Below, in pieces: positions 55,614 through 64,000 of a stretch of DNA of 64,000 nucleotides. Each line of letters begins with the position of its first letter. The stretch's first letter is position 1. A program made the position numbers and the translations under genes. This DNA is from Nigrospora sphaerica. Lineage: Eukaryota; Ascomycota; Sordariomycetes; Amphisphaeriales; Apiosporaceae. Under the pieces are notes generated by a model. The model was not told where the DNA came from, did no database searches, and saw nothing but the letters and a program-made list of their open reading frames with translations. The stretch lies in NCBI GenBank assembly GCA_018287875.1, contig JAGVVL010000015.1, forward strand, positions 744,001 through 808,000. Direction: 5' to 3'.

Positions 55614-56412
55614 ATGATAGTAATCGACCTGGTTGGGGGACTCGCTTGACTGAATCGCTCCGAAGTAGGTTACAGATCATCACACGTGTAGGAGTAGTTC
55701 TTCTTCTCTTCTTCTATCTGGCTAGCACGTTTCAGGTAAAGTACGGTTCCTTTGCCATCTCCGCGGCACTTAGCATATGGCAGGTGTCGGTGCTTTTGCC
55801 ATCGTCCGGACAGCAGAAGTGCAGTTTTAGATGTCGGTGCCTGTAAGCCGGTAGCGCCACGGCACTTCCCGCCACTAAGAATAGCAGGGGCCGATTTCTT
55901 TTCTGGCTTCAGCCGCGTTTGTGTCACTATCAGGCGGGAGGAGAGAGCCTCAAGGGCAACGATCAGCACCTGCTTACTACGACAATGAGCCACGAAAACG
56001 AGTCCCCTATGCACGGACGGGTAGTCCCCCACGGCTCCATGGATACTTCTAATTTTAACAACCGCATTGGGTTGTTGGCGTTCGGTATAGAGCATTTTTA
56101 CTGTACGCCAGATTAAGCTAGTCGCCTGGGGCTGGTTGAGACTAACACCACGTACCAATCCTACTAGACGAAGATCGTCACGACTCGGCGACTCCAAGAA
56201 GAGTCAGCGATGCCAACTATAGAGGGTGAAGTAGAGATAGAAGTAGTATAAGTTGTTTGTCTGCTCCCAGCCGGCATTGTTCCATCCAGCTCATCACCAC
56301 CAAAGCCCACAGATCCATCGCTCATCTCTTTCCCTCATCCTCGCATCATCCCCAAGCCCTCCTCAACGGTTCCTCTCACAGGAACAGCAATACTCTTCAC
56401 ACCACCCCCACC
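55614..56412. other. Intergenic region
   Basis: 800 bp between the ankyrin gene and the small secreted protein gene. A 175-codon minus frame (56197-55670) lacks a recognisable domain and is not called. The C-rich DNA at 56270-56410 is the probable leader of the secreted-protein gene. Confidence 0.5.
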
Positions 56413-56922
56413 ATGAACTTCCCCCTCCGCACCCTCCTCGTCGGCAGCCTGGCCGCCCTCGGGTCCGCCGTTCCCCTCGACAACGACATCAACAACGACG
56501 ACGGCAATAACGGGACCGAGTCGGAGCTCGCGGCCCGCGGCCAGGGGGCGTACTGCGCGTACCAGTTCCACCCGACGTTCCCGCACGTGGGCATCTACGT
56601 GCCCAATAACCTGATGGGGTCGGCGCAGGGCACGGGCGCTTGGGGCGGCGGCCTCATCGACAACCTGCGCGGCAAGGAGACGGCGCCGCTCAACTGGTGC
56701 AACCCCAAGGGGTGGCAGGCGCAGCTTGACGAGGCCGGCACCGGCCTCATCGCCACCTTCAACACCCTCGTCGGCTGCAAGGCCGACGACGTCGCCCGCG
56801 CCCTCCACGCCGCCTCGGGCGTCTGGACCATCTGCCCCAACGACCTGGGCGCCAACGCCGAGGCCGTCCTCAAGGCTGGCGCCGCCGTCGCCAACATGCT
56901 CAACGACTTCATTCCCAAATAG
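56413..56922 (+). CDS. Small secreted protein, four cysteines, unknown family
   Basis: 169 aa from the ATG in CCACCATGAAC. A signal peptide (MNFPLRTLLVGSLAALGSAV) with a likely cleavage near residue 19-20 is followed by an acidic Asn/Asp pro-region (DNDINNDDGNNGTE) and a possible processing site at LAARGQG. The mature part is about 125 residues with four cysteines (AYCAYQF, NWCNPKG, VGCKADD, TICPNDL), enough for two disulphides, and Gly-rich segments such as GTGAWGGGLIDNL. The layout matches fungal small secreted proteins and candidate effectors; no named family is recognised. One Asn-glycosylation site (NGT) is present. Extracellular location is inferred from the leader. Confidence 0.75.
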   Translation: MNFPLRTLLVGSLAALGSAVPLDNDINNDDGNNGTESELAARGQGAYCAYQFHPTFPHVGIYVPNNLMGSAQGTGAWGGGLIDNLRGKETAPLNWCNPKGWQAQLDEAGTGLIATFNTLVGCKADDVARALHAASGVWTICPNDLGANAEAVLKAGAAVANMLNDFIPK

Positions 56923-57272
56923 GCCGGCGGGCGCTCCCGGGTAATTAGGGTGATGGGTGGGCTTGGGATCAGGCTGGGTTCCGGGGGCTTCTACGCGCAG
57001 GGAACTTGGAAGACGTCTCATGTACATAAGCTGGTTGCGGTAATTGGTGGCAGGCGGGGTCCTAGATATAGTTGCAAAAGAAGCTTTTATCTCGGTTTGC
57101 CAGTTTCAGATGGCTTGCTTAAGGGCTGCACCACGGACGCGCTCGTCTGTCCGCCCCTCGCATCGAGAGCGACCAATCCATACCATATGCTCCTACCCCT
57201 GAAATAATCTAGCAAAACTGACTGAATATCGGGTCACACCACTGAAATTTTGTACACGGAGTGAGTACCACA
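56923..57272. other. Intergenic region between convergent genes
   Basis: 350 bp between two small secreted-protein genes; a downstream exon of the minus-strand gene could lie here but none is clear. Confidence 0.5.
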
Positions 57273-57422
57273 TCATCTGCCACAAACTACAAAGAGCGAT
57301 GAGTGACGAACCTGCTTCTTCTCCATCTTCTCGGCCGGCTGGGCAACAGCAGCCGGCTCCGCCACCGGGGCCGCAACGGCGAACAGGGCCTGGATGGCGA
57401 CGAGGGCGAATACGACCTTCAT
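57273..57422 (-). CDS. Very small secreted protein (49 aa or first exon of a longer one)
   Basis: The ATG at 57422 starts MKVVFALVAIQALFAVAAPV, a strong signal peptide, followed by an Ala/Pro/Glu-rich pro-like segment (AEPAAVAQPAEKMEKKQ). The frame stops after VRHSSLFVVCGR. A GTTCGT donor-like site follows KKQ, so the last 12 codons may be intron read-through, with a further exon downstream that I cannot define. KMEKKQ could be a proprotein-processing site. A TATA box lies 135 bp upstream. Confidence 0.5.
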   Translation of the reverse strand: MKVVFALVAIQALFAVAAPVAEPAAVAQPAEKMEKKQVRHSSLFVVCGR

Positions 57423-59544
57423 GTTGGGAACAAGTTGGAGCGACTGTGGGGTACAGAGTTGGGACTTTGGTGGTCGATGGGGTGTTGAGTTTTGGCGGCT
57501 GGTCGATCGAGGTCGCTTTCGGGATCTGGTGGTCCGGGGACCACTGTTGTCTTTATACTGTGGAGGGATGCATGCACTCGAAGACACGGGAATTTAAGGT
57601 ACGTTAAACGAAAGGACGAGGTTTTCCTATTCAGGAAGTGGTGACCGTGGTGCGGAAGAGCGGTTCCGAGTCCAAGGAGGGGGCAGGTCAGCGGAAGCCA
57701 AGCTTGGATCCCCGCTCCGAGTTGCAGAGCGATCGTGGCATACGTATTCCTCTGTGCGTCTGTTGCATATCTGCGGTGGCTTGCGGCTCGAAGGATTCTG
57801 TAGTACCTTGGCGGCAGTCCCGCGAGCGCACATGACTGGTCAGCAGTACCAAGCACGCCTATTACCCGCAGCGAACACACCGAGACTTATTATCCATTTA
57901 TCCGTGTGAGGAGAATGATGGCCATTCGCTTCCCTGCTTGGGATGATCTGCACCCGTATAGTAAGCAGCGATGTAGTTTCTGATACTTCATACTTGGGTT
58001 CTGGACGACATGTTTGTAGTATGAACTCGGCAAGTTCCCCGCATCAGCTGATTGAAGTGCGGACTCCTCAAGCCGCTAAGGCGCCTCGAGCCGCCGCGCT
58101 GCTGCAGGGTGGGTGGGGCCCGACAGCGGGTTGGCTCGATGTGGTCAGCCTGGTGGGGCCGAGGTACCTAGTAATGGACAGGAACCATGACCGAAATCGC
58201 CCCTCGGTGCCATGCCATTAAAAAACGGGATCCCGCGCTTGACGAATTCGCCTCCAGAACACCCGCCTTCTCTCTTTAACCTGCAATGAAAGGTCTGGTC
58301 AGCCGCAGCGGATGCTTCTGTATTTGGGTGAGAGCTTGGACAACAGCGACCTGAGCTTAGCCCGAGCCACTTGACGGGGAGAAAGGTGAAGTAGTGTGGG
58401 ACGTGTCAGGGTAAATGACATAGACGGTATTGTAAAGGTTTGGCACTCTCAATCGCTGACATCCCATGTGTTCCAGCGCAAACAACGCGTTAGTAATTCT
58501 TATTCAGACTCCGAAATACCGCAGCCAATTTGCTGGACCTAATAACTACCTCCTTGGAGCCAGCCGTAACGTCCTAATACCGACCTGCTCCTATTCTAAC
58601 AAGGATAAGCTGGTAACTCCGACCCATAGATGCTGGCGCTGAGAGGCCCCCAGCCGGATGTAGCCTTGTGCAGCATCTTTCTTCCAAAGGGAAGCCCTAC
58701 TATATACATGCTCAGCTTTCCGCAGAGGTCGACTGCTTCAGCAACAGCAGTGAAACGATAAAGAGACGCAATTGGTATGATACCCGGGTCGGACGAGCAG
58801 GCGAAAGGAGGGTAGGAAGCCGGTATTCTGATGGGTAGTCTCATTCTGGCTGGTTACGAGCATGGCGTCATCTGAGGCTGACGGCGGCGATCCCTTGCTT
58901 TTTGTACTCCAATAGGCAAGAGACGAGAATGCCAAGAATGCCGCCCAGAGGGACTTATGCAAGGCGGGTAAGACGACGACCCCGTCCCGAAGCTTGTGCA
59001 AAGACACCGAGCCGGCATAAGCTTGCTCATACTTCGGCACGACAGGTTGCTAGCTCAGTGCCTTTGTGCGATGGCGTTTGGGTTGCCAAGGACCTGTAGG
59101 ATGGGATGTTAAGTGACACGGCTTCCGATATCCTCGCCATCTCCCGAGGTCGCGGTCGCTTCCTCCGTCTGGGCCATCACCGTCGAATACACGCTCGGGA
59201 CCCCACAGAGTGAGCGACGCACCGCCGATCCCCTGGTCTATTACCTCCGCAAAACCTCTATGCAGCTGATGTGGGGTGACGTTCCCGTCAGGAAGATGCC
59301 AAAAGTTTGTGGCAACGACACCGCGTTTGGGACCAAAGTCTCGCTGTACCACTCTCAGTACCCTACTCCATATTGGGATGGTCTTTTCTCCGGCCCAGCC
59401 CAACACCATACAAGAAAAGCCAGCCGCTCGTCCGATGCCTTGCACCGCTTTCTAACTATCAACCGACCGGCGTGCATGTATTTCTTTGCCTCAGAGCTTC
59501 CGAGCTGAGCTGTCGAGGGCGGCCAATCCATTTTCCTCGTCGAT
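57423..59544. other. Intergenic region
   Basis: 2.1 kb without a supported gene. It includes the promoter of the 49-aa secreted protein gene. The segment before 59545 might be expected to carry the rest of the transporter remnant, but no transporter-like frame is visible. Confidence 0.5.
57552..57557 (-). promoter_or_regulatory. TATA box of the 49-aa secreted protein gene
   Basis: TATAAA on the minus strand (within GTATAAAGAC), about 135 bp upstream of the ATG at 57422. Confidence 0.55.
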
Positions 59545-60041
59545 GCGGCACGGGGGCGTCGTCGTGCGCGGCGCCGCCGGCCGACATGAGCGTGTGGATC
59601 CAGACGCCGGCGTAAATCCTCATCGCGCTGTCCGAGATTGGCGCGCTCATAATGGGACTCGAGTACGTCTTCACCAAGGCGCCTAAGAACATGCGCGGCC
59701 TCGTGATGGCCGTCTTCTAGTTCGCCCAGACCTTCTAGTCGGGCCTCGCGCAGGCCTTTGTGCCCCTCGCCGCCGACCCAATTCTCGTGTAGCTCTACAC
59801 CACCGTGGCCGCCATCTCGGCCCTCGGCAGCCTCGGTTTCTGGCTCAGCTTCGCCCGCCTCGACCGCGACGAGAACGCGCTCAACGTGCTGCCCGACGCC
59901 GACTACCACGGCCGCCAGAGCCGCGACGAGAGTGACGAGAGCCGCCGTGCCCACAGGGCTGAGAGGGAGAGGCAAAGGAAAACCAGGGAGGCGCAGGGCC
60001 TGGACCCGAGGCCCCAACGAGAAGAGCATCCAGGGGCTTAG
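59545..60041 (+). pseudogene. POT/PTR2 peptide transporter remnant, C-terminal part
   Basis: One continuous frame reads CGTGASSCAAPPADMSVWIQ, ILIALSEIGALIMGLEYVFT, KAPKNMRGLVMAVF, FVPLAADPILV and AISALGSLGFWLSFARLDRD, the last membrane segments of fungal POT family (PTR2) di/tripeptide transporters. KAPKNMR followed by MAVF is diagnostic. Four stops interrupt it: TAA at 59613 and TAG at 59718, 59736 and 59790. After the last TM the Arg/Glu-rich tail ends at 60041. The first roughly 400 residues of a PTR2 protein are absent, so this is a truncated, decayed copy. Confidence 0.85.
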
Positions 60042-61386
60042 GGGGTTTTGCTGAATCTTGCGGACGAAGAGTAAAGCTTTTATGCAAAAGGTGGACAAAT
60101 GACAATAATAAAGGCCCCGTGAGACCGACGTGTCCGAAACTCAAGAGATATCTGCTATCGTCTACCCCCAGCACATCGAATGGCCCTCCAGATGTGCTTG
60201 TAGCCGACGGGAAACAGCTAGGTTTAAACGGAGAAATCAGTATTCTAAAAGGCAGGAGTTGGCTGACAACCGATACCGTGAGCCCTAGGGGCAAGAGACC
60301 ATTTCTGTAGCTAGTAGCAGCTGATGGCGTCACAGTACCCGAAATGAGGCCAAATAGTTCAACAGAAATACCAAGACGCGATAGACCACAAATAACTGTC
60401 CGCAAAAGAAGTCTGTCAACTCCCATAGCGTGATAAAACTCAAGCCACTATGTCAGGGCTCAATGGAGCATGGGGGACCTGTTGCAATTTGTGTGAATTT
60501 ATTGACATTCAATAATGGTCTAGTGAGAATAAAGCCAACAAAAAGCGGCCAATGGCGGCAGGTAGCAGTGAGTCAAATGCCTATTCCGGAGAAAGTTTCA
60601 ACCCCTTTTTCTTGAAAACGACTTCCGTTCAAGCACATTGGGGCTTTAGGTTTCCCTAGCATCAGACCGTACACCGGTGCCATCTCACTACACAGTAAAC
60701 TACCATTAGGAGGCTTTCTGAAATATTTCAGGCTATCGCCTGTCTAGTTTATTGTGAGCCACTCCGGTCGTCCCCCTATGCCGCTTTTTTACCTGAACCA
60801 GCTTCTTGTGCCTGTTGCCCAATTTCCAACCGGATGAAGTAGCTTCCGTTCCTGAATCAACTGGAAGTACTTTAGTCGAGATGGATGCTTCGATGCCTAG
60901 GGGGTCTATTAACCTTTGATACTCCGGTATACTGACACGGGCCAGAATAACATACAGTTCCTACACGCAATGCAAGGACTGGTACTATAGCCAAATCGTC
61001 AAAGTATCGAGGGTAGTCTAAATGCTCATGGTCGGAATAAGGTTCGCGAGTGAGAATAAGGAATAAAATGATGATCATACTATTCCTTGTTCCTATCGCG
61101 CATTTCGTACGCAGCTTGAATACCTGCTTCGTACTTGACTTTTTCATTAGGGACGCTTTCTCTGCATAGTACTAAGTAGCCGTTTCCCCTCGCAATTTCC
61201 GGCCGAACTCTTCCTCAGTACCCATAATTCGGCTGGGAACAATGGGTACATCCATCGGAAATATGGATCAGACCACGAAGGTCCGGAATGCCAGCGGCGA
61301 CGCGAACTGGCTTCTCCATATTGACCACTCCCTCTGCTATAATACATACACGGGCCCTCCGCCGTTCTCAACAGATAAACGAGCCT
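60042..61386. other. AT-richer intergenic region
   Basis: 1.3 kb, visibly less GC-rich than genes, no protein-like frame. It lies 3' of the transporter remnant and 3' of the hemerythrin-like gene. Confidence 0.5.
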
Positions 61387-62225
61387 CTACAGCTTGCTAG
61401 GGTCCCGCGAGGAACTGTTTTCCTTGGGGAATTTGGCAAAAATGTCGCGGAGCTTGTCGAGGGGCGCCGTCATCAATCCGACCACGGTCTCGAAGGGCGG
61501 CTTATTGGGGGCGCTGGGGTGGCTACGCGTGGGCGTGAAGTTCTTGGTCCGCGTGAAGCTCGCACTGAGCTCCTTGGACTCGGTGGCGCTGAGGGCCTCT
61601 TCGAGCTTGATGAGGTCGTGGCCCTCCTCTTCCTTGATGTGGTGCCGCAGGGACTCCATTAGGCTTTCGAGCGTGGGTTCGAAGTCGGGGCTCGAGGGCG
61701 ACAGGCTCTGGAACTCGTAGAGTTTGTTTTTGACCTAACCGACACCTGTCAGCCGTCGCGTAGGTACGCAGGAGATGCGGAACAGGGGGAGGGGAAATGG
61801 ATGCGTACCGTTTGGTGCTCGTCGCGGTCGTGGTCGGCCATGGCCTTGCCATCCGGGAGGTTCTTCTCAAACGAGGGGTAGACGACGAGCTCCTCGCCGA
61901 TGGAGTGACGCGTCAGCTCCCAGACGAAGGCGTTCTGGTACCGCGTCTTCTCGTCGGCGTCTTTGGCATCCTTGATGCGCTTGTAGTAGTTCTCAATCTG
62001 GCGGTGGTCCTCCTCAATGACGGCGCTGATCTTGAATAGTTGGCTGTTACCGAGGGCCTCGGTGGTCGACTCGGGGAAGTGGTTCTTCTCCTGGGCGTCG
62101 CTCGAGTGCGGCGAGGGCGCAGCGTAGCCTCGGCCCAGGATCCGCACCGGCGCCGCCCGGCGTGGGGCCGCGCTGACGACCAGCGGGCGGTAGGCGGCAA
62201 CCGAGGTGAAGAGGCGGCGGCTCAT
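61387..62225 (-). CDS. Hemerythrin HHE cation-binding domain protein, probably mitochondrial
   Basis: Exons 62225-61809 and 61734-61387 join over a 74-nt intron (GTACGC donor, GGCTGAC branch-like site, GTTAG acceptor) to give 254 aa. The first 35 residues (MSRRLFTSVAAYRPLVVSAA, basic and without acids) look like a mitochondrial presequence. The HHE domain follows with metal-binding His/Glu motifs: EEDHRQIENYYKRI, TRHSIGEELVVYPSFE, HDRDEHQTVKNKLYEF and RHHIKEEEGHDLIKLEE. This is the four-helix layout that holds a di-iron centre and binds oxygen, NO or related ligands. The tail (SHPSAPNKPPFETVVGLMTA) is typical of fungal members. The physiological role is not fixed; redox or NO stress protection is likely. 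Confidence 0.88.
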
Positions 62226-63200
62226 GATGGCTAGGTAAGGTGATATGGATGTAATTTGGATGGGACTAGAGCATACAACGGTCCGACGAGGCTGGAGGAT
62301 ATGATGGTCGGAGGGGGAAGGGGGATAGATTTGCAACAAATGGCTTCCGAGAGGTTAGCATGGAGACCGAGAGTTCTTTTTTGTAGCCCGTCGAGCTCCA
62401 GCCCAGGAACTCCCAGGTCCAGTTGTCATCTGAACACCACCATACATCATCCAACTCCAGGTCATCATGTGCGTCACGATTCGCCCGGGTCACGGCCCGC
62501 TTGAAATGCTCCGCGGATTTCATAAGATTGATGCAATGTCGGCCGTATTGACCAGGGGGCGGCTACGGGCCCTTTGCCCCGGGCCATGCGCTCCATAATC
62601 CTGGGATTTTTAGGCGGTGGACCCGGCGTGCGGCTCAAATCTGGGGATGGAATGGATTCAACCTTTGTACGGGGCTGCTCCTGCGTGCCGCATTGGTTAC
62701 ACGTACCAACTCTTCATTCAATGTCTTCTGCTCATTGTGACGTCACCATCCCTTTTACAAGTACGAAGCTGCAACCCATTGCGAACCCAATCGAGCGAGT
62801 AACTGAAAGTTTAGGCGGGGAACTGAAAGTCTGGGCGGGCTCCGGAACAATCCGCGAATGCCAAAGGCGCTGTTACATGGACAATATAAATATCCATATG
62901 GAAAGCATAGTCGTGAGGGTGGTCGCTGCTCCAGTTAGAGTAAAAGTGTTAGTCAGAAAAGGACAAGTCCACTTCGGTGCAAAAAGAATTGGCACCACTC
63001 TCTGCACGACATGCAAGTAGTTGTGTTGTCATCAGCTCTTTTTTATTTCGAAAAACAGTGCCTTTTGCAGTCACAAACTCCTCGCCCTATCTTATATATG
63101 CCAGGATGATACGGCGCCCCTGTCCCGTGATTGAACTGGGATCGAAACCGGCTGGGTTTTCACTGCGCCACGATTACTCTCCAACCTGCTCAACCGCCAA
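62226..63200. other. Intergenic region
   Basis: 975 bp between the hemerythrin-like gene start and the right-edge gene stop. At 63115-63175 short tRNA-like boxes occur but no cloverleaf can be formed. No gene is supported. Confidence 0.5.
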
Positions 63201-64000
63201 CTACTGCCACTGCTTGGATTCGTGGTTGAAGACGTACTTGGGCCGGTAAGCCTCGACACCCCCTCCGTCCCGTAGGTTGAAGTTGGCCCCAGCAGGCACC
63301 ACGTCGCTGGCATTCAAAAATCCACAAGCGAATCGAATCGTGGGCATGCTCTCGAGAGCCAGCTTGACCTCGTTTGTCTTTTCGACGGTGTCATCATCCC
63401 GAGTGGTGAATGGTACTTGCTTCTCTCTCAGCCACGCCTTTTCAACCGCAAAGGTGACGTCATTCCGGTAGGACCACTTTCCCGTGCTTCGAGCGCGGCG
63501 GACTGCAACATGATACCACTTCAAGCTGCTTGGGGAACCCCAGTGGCTGAGCAGTCGACTGATTTGGTCCAATTGTGCACGGTCTTCGATGCCGACTAGC
63601 CGGTAGGTATTCTTCCCGAAAATATGGTTCTTCATGTGCGGGAGCCACTTTGCCGTCTCGCCGACCCCGTGTTGATGTTGTCCAATAGGAATGATGAAGA
63701 CTTCCTTCAATTGTGGAAGCTTTAATATCTAAATGATGTCGTCGGGATCCCCCAAAAAGCCCTCGTAGACGTCCATATCGTCCCAACTGAGATACAGTGC
63801 GACTCTCTGTACCACTTGCCAGACTGAGGTAGCAGAGACTAGGTCGATGTAGCCAGGAGGTATTAGGTCATAGCAGATGATATCCTTTGTGGGCGAGAAC
63901 CAGGCACTGCTACAATACTTATCTTCCTGGTGGATTGAACAGGGCTCCCCTAAACGTAGGACTGTACTGCGTGACTCCCGGGAGACATAGGCGGCTGTGG
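63201..64000 (-). pseudogene. 2EXR-like protein gene with one in-frame stop, truncated by right edge
   Basis: A single minus-strand frame is protein-like from the window edge to the stop at 63201, broken once by TAG at 63731-63729. The upstream part reads AAYVSRESRSTVLRLGEPCS, WFSPTKDIICYDLIPP and VQRVALYLSWDDMDVYEGFL. The downstream part reads ILKLPQLKEVFIIPIGQHQH, EVKLALESMPTIRFACGFLN and YRPKYVFNHESKQWQ. The VSRESR and WFSP-DII-YDL elements resemble the fungal 2EXR family, large paralogous proteins of unknown function. The TAG could be a CAG codon changed by one C-to-T transition. Because TTTAG is also an acceptor-like sequence, an unseen intron is possible. The 5' end is outside the window. 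Confidence 0.5.

Noticed and set aside
55670..56197. 175-codon minus-strand frame (MESPSRDDLRLVGLV)
   Set aside because: No recognisable family; composition is not convincing and it lies between two solid genes.
744..61767. Heptamer TAGGTAC / GTACCTA recurring in spacers (744, 1622, 6948, 7420, 8084, 35277, 40954, 48224, 53231, 58164) and in an intron (61761)
   Set aside because: About a dozen hits by eye against roughly eight expected by chance in 64 kb on both strands; not clearly enriched without a proper count.
63115..63175. tRNA-like A box (TGGCGCAGTG) and B-box-like GGTTTCGATCC on the minus strand
   Set aside because: Only about 10 nt separate the boxes, and no acceptor or anticodon stem can be formed; at most a degenerate fragment.

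Overview
The window looks like nuclear DNA of a filamentous ascomycete, most likely a Sordariomycete. Genes have short GT-AG introns (about 50-270 nt). Coding DNA is GC-rich, with long intergenic spacers and a few AT-richer islands. The gene set is typical of this group: an IQGAP-type RasGAP, Swi1/Sol1-type ARID protein, feruloyl esterase with a fungal CBM1, YAT amino-acid permease, fungal-type ankyrin protein and small secreted proteins. No plasmid, phage, CRISPR or operon structure is seen.

Left part (1-23.9 kb) is mostly conserved housekeeping: the 5' end of a CWH43-type (Frag1/DRAM/Sfk1) membrane protein running off the left edge; UTP6 (pre-18S rRNA processing) converging on an EVE-domain THYN1 homologue; a large single-exon ARID subunit of SWI/SNF behind a 6.6 kb spacer; a Ser/Thr/Pro/Asn-rich single-pass membrane protein; and cytosolic glutamyl-tRNA synthetase divergent from mitochondrial ribosomal protein uL1m.

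Middle part (24-44 kb): a secreted feruloyl esterase with a C-terminal cellulose-binding module, an unrecognised basic disordered protein, an amino-acid permease, then a gene-poor stretch. That stretch holds a 5'-truncated Tad-like LINE (34485-35219) flanked by a 13-bp target-site duplication, an AT-rich island and a possible broken gene at 36.5-37.2 kb.

Right part (44-64 kb): a RasGAP, an intron-containing tRNA-Glu(CUC), a small Cys-rich protein, a membrane-anchored alpha/beta hydrolase, an ankyrin-repeat protein with an anomalous reading-frame junction, two small secreted proteins and a mitochondrial hemerythrin-like protein. Mixed with these are three decayed genes: a CYP52-like P450, a POT/PTR2 peptide transporter and a 2EXR-like gene at the right edge. 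Premature stops in all three are mostly explainable by C-to-T changes, so this end looks like an accessory region under decay. I do not see a convincing new multi-gene system. The most unusual items are the frame junction in the ankyrin gene, the cysteine-rich mini-protein, the clean LINE insertion and the cluster of decayed metabolic genes.
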